Shown here one piece after another: positions 27,329 through 34,598 of a DNA stretch of 64,000 nucleotides; within the stretch, counting starts at the first letter, position 1, and each line of letters begins with the position of its first letter. Source of the stretch: Pandoraea nosoerga (GTDB lineage: Bacteria; Pseudomonadota; Gammaproteobacteria; Burkholderiales; Burkholderiaceae); NCBI RefSeq assembly GCF_902459585.1, contig NZ_CABPSC010000011.1, forward strand, positions 62,001 through 126,000, given 5' to 3'. The notes under the pieces are model-generated. The model was not told the DNA's origin. It saw nothing but the letters and a program-made list of their open reading frames with translations, and did no database searches. The position numbers and the translations under genes were made by a program.

Positions 27329-28417
27329 GTGTCAAGCCGCCCGCTCTCCCGACACAGTCTGCGCCGTGCTCGCGACGCCGCCCTCGCCTTCGGCGCGGGC
27401 GAAGCGAGCTGGAACGACGTCATCCGCACGGCGCGCGACTTCTTCGGGGCGGACGCCGCCGCCTACGTCTCGACCGACAAGGACACCCGCACGCTGCGCG
27501 CATTCGAGCAGATCGGCCACGACGACAAGGCCAGCCGGGATTACACCGAGCACTATCATCAGTACGACGACTCGCGACGCCGGCATTGGGAGGCGGGCGC
27601 CGGGTCCTGGTTCGAGTCGTCCGTGCGCGAGCGCCACGAGACCACGAACGACCGCTTGTTCTGGGCGGATTTCATGGCGCCGAACCACATCGGTCAAATC
27701 ACCGGGATCATCCTCGCCAACGACGACGAACTCGCCGCGCTCAGCGTCCAGCGCATCACGCCCGCCACGTCCAGCTTCACCCATGCGGCGGCCGTAGCCG
27801 ACTACGGCCGCCTGATGAGACGAGCCTTCCTCGCACGGCGCTCGGCCACGCGAGAGCGCATGGACGTCCTCGGACAAGTCCTCGATCCATCCCGGGAAGG
27901 GTATCTGGTCGCAGCGGGCGACGCCCGCGTGATCATCGCGGCGCCCGGCACGCAAGCGCTGCTCGGCGGCGATCACCAACTCGTCATCGACCGCAGGCAG
28001 CTCACGCACCGCGTTCCCGCCTGGCAGGCACGGCTGCTCGCAAAGCTTCGCGAGACGGCCGTTACCGGGCAACCGTGCCGCATGGTCCTTCCCGACGGCT
28101 GGGGTCGCGCATGGCGGCTCGGGCTGCGCCGCACCGACGCGGGACTCAATCTGGGCCTGGGCGTAAGCGTCGGCGTGCGCATCGAACGCCGGGACATCTT
28201 CGACCTGCCCGACATCGCCGCCTTCGCCGAACTGTTTCGCCTGAGCGCGGCCGAGGCGCGCCTTTGCCACTATCTCGTGGCGGGCCTCACCATCGACGAC
28301 TGCGCCGAAGTCGTCGGCGTCAGCGCCCACACCCTGCGCAAGCAGCTTGGCTCGGCCCTGCGCAAGACCGGCTGCACCCGCCAGCCCGAGCTCATACGCC
28401 TGCTGTCCGGCCTGTGA
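27329..28417 (+). CDS. LuxR-type helix-turn-helix regulator
   Basis: A 362-residue regulator with a C-terminal LuxR-type DNA-binding domain: FRLSAAEARLCHYLVAGLTI, then DDCAEVVGVSAHTLRKQLGS and LRKTGCTRQPELIRLL. The N-terminal ~280 residues have no recognised ligand domain; they are Arg/Asp-rich with GAGSWFESSVRERHE. I favour GTG 27329, which has AGAGGA 6 bp upstream. GTG 27308 is the longer alternative but its GAGGTG is only a base or so away. A tandem repeat lies just upstream. Its target is unknown; the downstream secreted-protein and lipoprotein pair on the same strand is one candidate. Confidence 0.75.
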   Translation: MSSRPLSRHSLRRARDAALAFGAGEASWNDVIRTARDFFGADAAAYVSTDKDTRTLRAFEQIGHDDKASRDYTEHYHQYDDSRRRHWEAGAGSWFESSVRERHETTNDRLFWADFMAPNHIGQITGIILANDDELAALSVQRITPATSSFTHAAAVADYGRLMRRAFLARRSATRERMDVLGQVLDPSREGYLVAAGDARVIIAAPGTQALLGGDHQLVIDRRQLTHRVPAWQARLLAKLRETAVTGQPCRMVLPDGWGRAWRLGLRRTDAGLNLGLGVSVGVRIERRDIFDLPDIAAFAELFRLSAAEARLCHYLVAGLTIDDCAEVVGVSAHTLRKQLGSALRKTGCTRQPELIRLLSGL

Positions 28418-28514
28418 GCCCCGGCCGCCGTCAATGGCAGATTTGAAGTATTGATCGCTTGTTTCCCCAGGAGAAACACTCGCCCTCATGAACGAGCGAG
28501 GAGAAAGCCAGATC

Positions 28515-29273
28515 ATGCCCCCGAGATTGAGCCACCCGCGCGTCGCCGCCGCTGCCGCCGTCGCCGGGATTGCCCTGTGCGCGAGCAGTGCGGCCGATGC
28601 CGAGATGCGCATGTGGAAGCGCGGCGCCAGCGCCTTCAATGCCGTGATCTTCCTGCAGAACAACGGCAGCCAGGTGCAGCACTGCGACGTGTCGTGGGGC
28701 AACGCGAACGGCGGCTTCGGCAACAGCCGGAACGTATTCGTCAAACCCGGCGAAACCGTACAGATCGAGACTCAGGTCGTTGCCGTCAACGAGCAGTACC
28801 AATGCTGGCCGTACACCGACCCCTTCGCCAAACGACGAGACGACGAGCGCCGCCGCCAGGAGATCGAAGCGCAGAAGCGGCAGAAGGAGGAAGAAGCCAA
28901 ACGCCGACAGGCGGCGATCTGGCAGAACCGGCCGAACGGTAACGCGCTCACGCAAGGCAATTCGCAGCCGGCGACCGCGGCTCCCATGGCCGCTCCGCAA
29001 GTCATGCCGGCACCGGCTTACACCCCCGCGCCCGTCTATCAGACCGCACCGGTCGTCGCGGCGCCGGCGGCGTCCGGCAATGCCTCGACGCTGGGCGCGG
29101 CCATGGCCGTGCTCGGCACGGTCGGACAAACGCTGGACTCCATGAGCCGCGCCGCCGAAGCGGAAGAAATGCAGCGTTCGCGCGATGCCGCGCTGCGCTC
29201 GCAGATCGAGGCACAGGCGCGGCGCTCGGCCGCCGGCGCGGCAGAGACCGATCCGTGGAAGGTGTCGCAATGA
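28515..29273 (+). CDS. Predicted periplasmic protein with charged coiled-coil segment
   Basis: A 252-residue exported protein that I do not recognise. It has a signal peptide (MPPRLSHPRVAAAAAVAGIA, cleavage after about SSAADA). A conserved-looking beta-rich domain follows (MWKRGASAFNAVIFLQNNGS, VSWGNANGGFGNSRNVFVKP) with two cysteines. Next comes a highly charged predicted coiled coil (RRDDERRRQEIEAQKRQKEE) and an Ala/Pro-rich linker. The C-terminal helical segment contains STLGAAMAVLGTVGQTLDSM. Start: ATG 28515, preceded by GAGGAGAAA; ATG 28488 also has AGGAGAA but would precede the signal peptide with nine residues. The stop overlaps the next gene's start by 3 bp (ATGA), so the two proteins probably act together. 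Confidence 0.65.
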   Translation: MPPRLSHPRVAAAAAVAGIALCASSAADAEMRMWKRGASAFNAVIFLQNNGSQVQHCDVSWGNANGGFGNSRNVFVKPGETVQIETQVVAVNEQYQCWPYTDPFAKRRDDERRRQEIEAQKRQKEEEAKRRQAAIWQNRPNGNALTQGNSQPATAAPMAAPQVMPAPAYTPAPVYQTAPVVAAPAASGNASTLGAAMAVLGTVGQTLDSMSRAAEAEEMQRSRDAALRSQIEAQARRSAAGAAETDPWKVSQ

Positions 29274-30181
29274 CTCGCCGAATCCGCCTGATGCACGCCG
29301 GCGCGATCGGCCTCGTGGTTCTTGCGATCGGCGGCTGTGCGTCGCCGTACTCGCGCGGACTGGACGCCGAAAAGTGGGTCCGATCCGACGTCATCCCTCT
29401 GGAGAAGAGCCAGCCCGAACGCGCCCTCGCCCTGCTTCGCCAGCGGTTCGACGATGAATGCGTGCCGACCGAACGCTTGGGCAAGAGCTCTTTCCGGGCT
29501 GCGCTGCGCGGCACGAGTCGCGAGAACAACAACCTGGCCTGTCAGGCCTACAACGAGGAAATTGCCTGGCTGCTGTACAGCACCGGCCAATATCAGAAGG
29601 CCATCCCGCACCTCACTCAGGTGTGGTGGAGCCGGGAGACCGCACGAACCTACAACGAGACCGACTGCCTCAAGCTCAGCTACCTCGGCGTCTACGACAG
29701 CGTGCGGACAACCGTGCCGTTCTCAAAAGCCTATTTCGATACGCTGGACCGGGCGCAGAATGCCAGCGCCGGAAAGTTCCTGCACAAGGCCTACTTGTGC
29801 GAACTCAAAATGTATACCAGCCCGGAAAACCCGAGCACGCGCGACGCCTTCGCCGCTGCCGCGCGAAAGTATTTCGGCGAGCAGGCCGAGCGCGACGTGC
29901 GGACGTATGTGGATGTCATTCACGTAAAGATGGCGGCTGCCTCATACAACCTTGTCGTGGGTAACGGCGCGCTGGGGCAAGGCTATCGCGAAAGCGCCGG
30001 ACGCTATGCCAAGGCAGCCGAGCTCTACCGCAATGCGATCGTCGCCTCCCAGCGACTCGGGCTCGACCGGCCCCTGAACGGCCAGCCGTCTCCCTATGTT
30101 GCCCATCTGGGCACGCTGGTGGCGGAGGCCGACAGGAGCGTTCAGGTCAATTCGTCGCTGGCGGTGCAATACAACGAATAA
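29270..30181 (+). CDS. Predicted lipoprotein, TPR-like
   Basis: A 303-residue predicted lipoprotein. The signal peptide ends in the lipobox LAIGGC with Cys at about residue 23, followed by ASPYSRG. The mature protein is helical with repeats reminiscent of tetratricopeptide motifs, for example EEIAWLLYSTGQYQKAIPHL and the segment YAKAAELYRNAIVASQRLGL. Several cysteines (DDECVP, NLACQAY, ETDCLK, YLCELK) suggest disulfides outside the cytoplasm. The ATG at 29270 overlaps the stop of the preceding exported-protein gene, giving a two-gene unit. A function in envelope assembly is possible but not shown by sequence. Confidence 0.65.
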   Translation: MTRRIRLMHAGAIGLVVLAIGGCASPYSRGLDAEKWVRSDVIPLEKSQPERALALLRQRFDDECVPTERLGKSSFRAALRGTSRENNNLACQAYNEEIAWLLYSTGQYQKAIPHLTQVWWSRETARTYNETDCLKLSYLGVYDSVRTTVPFSKAYFDTLDRAQNASAGKFLHKAYLCELKMYTSPENPSTRDAFAAAARKYFGEQAERDVRTYVDVIHVKMAAASYNLVVGNGALGQGYRESAGRYAKAAELYRNAIVASQRLGLDRPLNGQPSPYVAHLGTLVAEADRSVQVNSSLAVQYNE

Positions 30182-30192
30182 GCGATCGCTGC

Positions 30193-31263
30193 CTAGCGCG
30201 TCGCGATGAAGCTCTTGCGCTCGGCCATCACCCGGTGCCCGCGTTGCACGTTCGGATATTTCTTCAGCAACGCGGCGCCCTCGGGAAACATACCGACGTA
30301 GGCGAGAATTGGCGCCAGGAAAAGATCAGCCATCGTGACGTCGTTCTCCACCAGGTAGTCCCGGTCGCCATAGGCCTTGTCGAAGGCCGCCAGTTGCGCA
30401 TCGATCTCCGGCAGCGCGGCCTCGATCACCGCGCGCTCGGGTCCGCCGTCGCCGCCTTTCGGGAAAAGGTATGGCATGACGTAGCGGCGCACCATCGCGT
30501 CGTAGGCGTGGCAGTTGATCAGACTGATCCATTGCGCCACGCGCGCCGGTGCGCTCGCTCCGCCCTTCGGCGTCAGGCTCGGACCATCGAAAGCGCCGTC
30601 GATGTATGTCACGATGCCGTGGGTTTCGTAGAACTCGAGCGGACCGTCGGTGAATGCCGGCACGCGGCCGAACGGCTGGTGCGCCAGCAACTCCGGCGTG
30701 TGAGGCGCCATTTCCGCGAGCGTGTAAGCAACGCCCTTTTCCTCCAGCGCCATGCGCACCGTGCGCACATACGTGCTGCGCGCGTCGCCGTAGACCGTTA
30801 CCGTGCCCGCGCTTGCCCGCGGGTCCAGATAGTCGTTCAGGCGATTGAACACGGACTGCCACCCCCCCATGTGCGAGTCGCGCGTGCGCTCGTCGGGGAA
30901 CCCCGTGTGCAGCATGTGCAGTCGCGTGCCCTGGTTTTCGTCGGTCAACGTGACTTCGATCAACGTCGTGATCCGTGCCGGCATTTCGCCCGTCTCCCAC
31001 GACCAGGTGTAGGCGAGGAAGTCCGCGCGCTCGAGCTTCTGGTATTCGCCGGTCGCGGCATGCCGCTCGCCGTCGCGCGTGCCCATCACCACGCGGTACC
31101 GTCCGCCGACGCGAGCGTCCGCGCTTGCCTCCACCACGCTCAAGCCGCGCGGACAATGCCACGCGGCCAGAGCCGTCTCGTCCGTGAACGCGTCGAAGAC
31201 TTTCTCGCGCGGCGCGCGAATGAAGCGGCTCAACTCCAGTTGAAACGTCGCTGCTCGATTCAT
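30193..31263 (-). CDS. SRPBCC (AHSA1-type) domain fused to glutathione S-transferase
   Basis: A 356-residue two-domain protein. Residues 1-150 are an AHSA1/SRPBCC ligand-binding fold: FQLELSRFIRAPREKVFDAF, LAAWHCPRGLSVVEASADAR, ITTLIEVTLTDENQGTRLHM and the closing GGWQSVFNRLNDYLD. From about residue 154 a complete glutathione S-transferase follows. Its thioredoxin-like N-domain shows VTVYGDARSTYVRTVRMALE, FGRVPAFTDGPLEFYETHGI and VTYIDG; its helical C-domain ends VMAERKSFIATR. AHSA1 proteins are often paired with ArsR regulators; the added GST is unusual. The ATG at 31263 overlaps the ArsR stop by 4 nt, so both come from one mRNA under the ArsR operator. A role in handling an electrophile or hydrophobic ligand is inferred. 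Confidence 0.85.
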   Translation of the reverse strand: MNRAATFQLELSRFIRAPREKVFDAFTDETALAAWHCPRGLSVVEASADARVGGRYRVVMGTRDGERHAATGEYQKLERADFLAYTWSWETGEMPARITTLIEVTLTDENQGTRLHMLHTGFPDERTRDSHMGGWQSVFNRLNDYLDPRASAGTVTVYGDARSTYVRTVRMALEEKGVAYTLAEMAPHTPELLAHQPFGRVPAFTDGPLEFYETHGIVTYIDGAFDGPSLTPKGGASAPARVAQWISLINCHAYDAMVRRYVMPYLFPKGGDGGPERAVIEAALPEIDAQLAAFDKAYGDRDYLVENDVTMADLFLAPILAYVGMFPEGAALLKKYPNVQRGHRVMAERKSFIATR

Positions 31264-31637
31264 GATCCTGTCCCTCGATCGTTTGTCTTGCCACGCGCCT
31301 CGGCGCCCGCGGCATGCGTGCGTTCGACGAATTCCACGAGCCGGTCGAGATTGCCTTCCCAATGCCGGCGGTACGCCTCGAGCCACGCGTGGGCATCATG
31401 CAAGCCTTCGGCGCGCAGATGACATATGCGCCAGCGCGCGCTCACTTGCCGCTCGATCAACCCCGCCGCCGCCAGAACCCGAAGGTGCTTAGAAATCGCG
31501 GCGCCGGACATGGCGAACGGGCGTGCCAATTCCCCCACTGGCGCCTCCCCCTGCGCCAGCCGCGCCAGAATGGCGCGCCGCGTAGGGTCGGCCAGTGCCG
31601 CGAATATCGTCGAGAGGGTGTCGGTGGTGGGTGGCAT
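31260..31637 (-). CDS. ArsR-family repressor
   Basis: A 125-residue winged-helix regulator. The ArsR core is STIFAALADPTRRAILARLA, then the recognition region GELARPFAMSGAAISKHLRV LAAAGLI and the wing RQVSARWRICHL. It lacks the metal-binding ELCVCDL motif, as is usual for the ArsR members that accompany AHSA1/SRPBCC proteins. Start ATG at 31637; 6 bp further upstream begins a perfect palindrome that probably is its operator. It is transcribed with the SRPBCC-GST gene, overlapping it by 4 nt, consistent with autoregulation. Confidence 0.88.
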   Translation of the reverse strand: MPPTTDTLSTIFAALADPTRRAILARLAQGEAPVGELARPFAMSGAAISKHLRVLAAAGLIERQVSARWRICHLRAEGLHDAHAWLEAYRRHWEGNLDRLVEFVERTHAAGAEARGKTNDRGTGS

Positions 31638-31642
31638 GGCTT

Positions 31643-31664
31643 CATTTAACTTAATGGTTAAATG
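31643..31664. promoter_or_regulatory. Palindromic operator for ArsR-family repressor
   Basis: CATTTAAC (31643-31650) and GTTAAATG (31657-31664) are perfect 8-bp inverted arms around a 6-bp centre (TTAATG). The site ends 6 bp from the ArsR start codon and stands out as AT-rich within GC-rich DNA. Confidence 0.7.
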
Positions 31665-31755
31665 AAAGTCAAGGTGAAATTTGACTCCGCGTGGTAGCGT
31701 CGAGCGAGTTGGCTCGCCCCCCCGTACTGCGTGCTCCGTACCCCGTCTCCTGGCC

Positions 31756-32646
31756 TCAGCCCGGCCCCTCGCTGCCTGCGGCCAGCAGCGGCACGAGTAC
31801 GTCGCTAATCGGCGTGGGAATACCCCGAAGGCGGCCATAGCGCTGTATCACGCCGTTGCGGATGTCCCACTCCATCGGGCGGTTCGCTTGTCGGTCGGCA
31901 AGGATCGACGTGCCCAAATCGGCCGGAGCACGCTGCAGGCCGTCGACGATCTGCTGCGAAACATCATCGCCCAGCGACGCCCCGTTTGCGCGCGCCACGC
32001 TCAGGCACTCGCCCAGATAAGCCAGGGCCAGCGCAGCCACATCGCTGCGCGAGAACATTCCGGCACGGCGATTGGCAAGGACCATCAGCCCGGCAACGGC
32101 GTTCTGCAGGAGTTTTCGCCATGCGACGGAGACAAAATCCGGGGACAGTTCCACCGCACAGCGTGTGCCGTCGAGCGCCTGCGCTACCCGTCTTGCCTGG
32201 GGCAGATCGGGCAGGGTGAGGCGGGGCGAGGCACGCAGCCACACCGAAGCATCCGGCTCGCGCTGCGCGGGAAACCACACGACCGACGGTAGCACCGTTG
32301 CGCCGTTGGCATAGGGCGCGAGCCGGGCCTCCTGCTCGACACCGTTTTGCAGCGCGCACACCAGCGTGTTGTCATTGCAAAGCGCTGCCAGCCAATCGGC
32401 GCAGTCGGCTACCTGCGTGGTTTTCACCGCGATGAACACCAGATCGAACGGGCGATGAATCGTTGCGGGGTCGGTCAATACAGGACCGGGCACCACGATT
32501 TCACCGCCGTCGTGACGCAATCGCAATCGCGGGTGTGCGGTGCGACCGCAAAGCACGGGCGTGCGGCCGACTTCATGGAGTGCGGCGGCAATCGTGGTGC
32601 CGATGGCACCCGGCCCAATGAGCGCAACGGCGGCGTGCTCAGACAT
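31756..32646 (-). CDS. 2-dehydropantoate 2-reductase family protein (PanE/ApbA-like)
   Basis: A 296-residue NAD(P)-dependent reductase family member. The N-terminal Rossmann fold begins VALIGPGAIGTTIAAALHEV, with LVFIAVKTTQVADCADWLAA and the ALQNGVEQEARL stretch characteristic of the family. The C-terminal domain has FVSVAWRKLLQNAVAGLMVL, containing the conserved Lys-Asn pair, and ADLGTSILADRQANRPMEWD with the terminal Glu/Asp of the active site. PanE makes pantoate for coenzyme A; many genomes have additional paralogs of unknown substrate, so the pathway is not certain. ATG 32646 or 32652 are both possible starts. It follows the EamA transporter gene by about 14-20 bp. Confidence 0.82.
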   Translation of the reverse strand: MSEHAAVALIGPGAIGTTIAAALHEVGRTPVLCGRTAHPRLRLRHDGGEIVVPGPVLTDPATIHRPFDLVFIAVKTTQVADCADWLAALCNDNTLVCALQNGVEQEARLAPYANGATVLPSVVWFPAQREPDASVWLRASPRLTLPDLPQARRVAQALDGTRCAVELSPDFVSVAWRKLLQNAVAGLMVLANRRAGMFSRSDVAALALAYLGECLSVARANGASLGDDVSQQIVDGLQRAPADLGTSILADRQANRPMEWDIRNGVIQRYGRLRGIPTPISDVLVPLLAAGSEGPG

Positions 32647-32665
32647 TGGCATTCCCCAGATTTGA

Positions 32666-33493
32666 TCAACCGATCATCAGCGTGCCGAGGGCAATCACCG
32701 CGCACGCCAGCATCTTCCTCGGCGTCAGCGTTTCGCCCAGAAAGCAATAGCCCAGCACCGCGGCGAAGAGCACGCTGGTCTCTCTGAGCGCCGAAACGGC
32801 GCCCATGGGCGCCGCTGTCATGGCATAGATGACGATGCCGTAGGCGAGCAGCGATATCAGCCCGCCGGCCGCCGCGTGCCATACACCGGCACGCCAACGC
32901 AGCAGCGTCCTGCCACCACGCAGCACGACATAGAGCGCCGGCATCAATGCGCCCCACAACGCGCTCATCCATACAATATAGGCGAGCGCGTTGCCGGACA
33001 TGCGCACGCCCATGCCGTCCACCACGCTGTAAGCCGCGATAAAGGCGCCGGTGGCCAGGGTATATCGCAGCCCCGACATCGCCACCTTTCCGCCTTTCAG
33101 GGCGAGCATCAAAATCCCGCCTGAAACCAGCGCAATGCCGCCGGCGGTACTGAATCCGATTTTCTCTCCGGCGAAGACGGCCGCCGCGCATGTCACCATC
33201 AGCGGCGACGAACCACGCGCGATCGGATAGGTTTGCCCGAGATCCCCGGACCGATAGCTGCGCACCAGGCACAGGTTGTAGCCGACATGCAGCAACGCGG
33301 AGAGCAACGCGTAAGGCCAACTGGCGCGGGCGGGCACCGGCAAAAACAGTGCGACGCCCGCGCAGGTGACGGCGATCGTCAGGCACATGATGGTCATGGA
33401 CCACAACCGGTCGGCGCCCCCGCGCAGCAACGTATTCCAGCCGGCATGCAGCAGCGCGGCGAACAGGGTGAGGAAAATGACGTATCCGGGCAT
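32666..33493 (-). CDS. EamA/DMT-family inner-membrane transporter
   Basis: A 275-residue protein of ten hydrophobic helices in two five-helix repeats, the EamA (drug/metabolite transporter) architecture. N-terminal repeat: VIFLTLFAALLHAGWNTLLR and the end of the repeat at LGQTYPIARGSSPLMVTCAA. C-terminal repeat: FIAAYSVVDGMGVRMSGNAL and ALRETSVLFAAVLGYCFLGE with the family-typical FLGE-LTPRK ending. The substrate cannot be predicted. It sits directly upstream of the PanE-like gene on the same strand, so the two may be co-transcribed. Confidence 0.85.
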   Translation of the reverse strand: MPGYVIFLTLFAALLHAGWNTLLRGGADRLWSMTIMCLTIAVTCAGVALFLPVPARASWPYALLSALLHVGYNLCLVRSYRSGDLGQTYPIARGSSPLMVTCAAAVFAGEKIGFSTAGGIALVSGGILMLALKGGKVAMSGLRYTLATGAFIAAYSVVDGMGVRMSGNALAYIVWMSALWGALMPALYVVLRGGRTLLRWRAGVWHAAAGGLISLLAYGIVIYAMTAAPMGAVSALRETSVLFAAVLGYCFLGETLTPRKMLACAVIALGTLMIG

Positions 33494-33561
33494 GTGCCGA
33501 TACTAGACAGCACCTTTGCGGATGAAAAGTGAAGTGTCGTCATCCCGGCATGAGCAACGAC

Positions 33562-34473
33562 TCATGCCTGAGCGTACCTGAGCTGCGCCTGCTGCGATTG
33601 CGCCAATAGCCAGCTTCGGAATTTCACGATGTGCGGCTGCGTCTCGATGCCTCGCGGGCAAACGAAGTAGTAGGCGGCCGGGGATGGAAACGGGATGTCA
33701 AAGAGCCGGATCAGACTGCGCTCAGCGATCTCCTTTTCCACATGGCCGCTGCGCGCCAGGGCGACGCCGTGCCCCAGTAGCGCGGCCTCGATCGTCATAT
33801 TCGTGTCCGCGAAACGTACACTTTCGTGCAATACGTCCGTATGGATGCCTACCCGCTCGAACCATACGTCCCATTTCGGCACGAGGTCGGCGCCGTCGCG
33901 TGTCAGAAGCGGGTAACGCAACAGTTCGGCCGGTTCGGACGGCGCCCCGAAGCGCCTTAACAATGCGGGGCTGGCCACCGGAAAAAGCTGCTCCCGGAAC
34001 ATGAACTCGGTGTGCAACGCGGGGTAATTGCCGTGGCCGAAGCGGATCGCCACATCGGAATCCGTGCTGGCGAAGTTGATGGCTTCGTCCGAGCTCTCCA
34101 GCGTCACGAGAATCTCGGGGTGCAGGCGCGCCAGACCGGGCAGGCGCGGCAGCAGCCATTTCAGTGCAAAGGAATAGGTGGTATTGACGCGCAGGCGCAC
34201 TCGCCCGTTTTGCTCGCGAAGGTCCGCAAGCGTTGCTTCCAGCTTGCTGAAGAACTCGCGCACGAGGGGGGCGAGCGCGGCGCCCGCGGGCGTGAGCCTG
34301 AGCGTTTTACCGCGCTCGAAAAGTTGCAGCCCCCAGATTTCCTCCAGGTTCTTCAACTGATGGCTGACCGCGCTTTGCGTAATGAACAGCTCCGCGGCGG
34401 CGGAGGTAAACGTGGCGTGGCGAGTCGCGACTTCAAAAGTACGCAGCGTCGCCGTCGGGGGAAGATCACGCAT
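33562..34473 (-). CDS. LysR-type regulator, GcvA-like
   Basis: A 303-residue LysR-family regulator. N-terminal helix-turn-helix: TLRTFEVATRHATFTSAAAE LFITQSAVSHQLKNLE, then LQLFERGKTLRLTPAGAALA. The C-terminal effector domain shows NTTYSFALKWLLPRLPGLAR and DSDVAIRFGHGNYPALHTEF, wording typical of the GcvA subgroup. ATG 34473 has AGGAG 8 bp upstream (on the minus strand), which settles the start over longer in-frame alternatives. It lies just downstream of the chimeric monooxygenase gene on the same strand; its target genes are unknown. Confidence 0.88.
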   Translation of the reverse strand: MRDLPPTATLRTFEVATRHATFTSAAAELFITQSAVSHQLKNLEEIWGLQLFERGKTLRLTPAGAALAPLVREFFSKLEATLADLREQNGRVRLRVNTTYSFALKWLLPRLPGLARLHPEILVTLESSDEAINFASTDSDVAIRFGHGNYPALHTEFMFREQLFPVASPALLRRFGAPSEPAELLRYPLLTRDGADLVPKWDVWFERVGIHTDVLHESVRFADTNMTIEAALLGHGVALARSGHVEKEIAERSLIRLFDIPFPSPAAYYFVCPRGIETQPHIVKFRSWLLAQSQQAQLRYAQA

Positions 34474-34570
34474 CTTTGCGCTCCTGTCGATGAGCCAACA
34501 CTCATGACACGATATGCCGGAATCTGCCGAAAAGATATGGCCAACGATGTTCCGGGGTGTACCCCGGGTA

Positions 34571-34595
34571 TTGCGGATTGCGGATTGCGGATTGA
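34571..34595. repeat. 7-bp tandem repeat (TTGCGGA, 3 copies plus)
   Basis: TTGCGGA occurs three times in succession from 34571 to 34591 followed by a degenerate copy, in the short gap between the LysR gene and the stop of the chimeric gene. Confidence 0.8.
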
Positions 34596-34598
34596 TTG

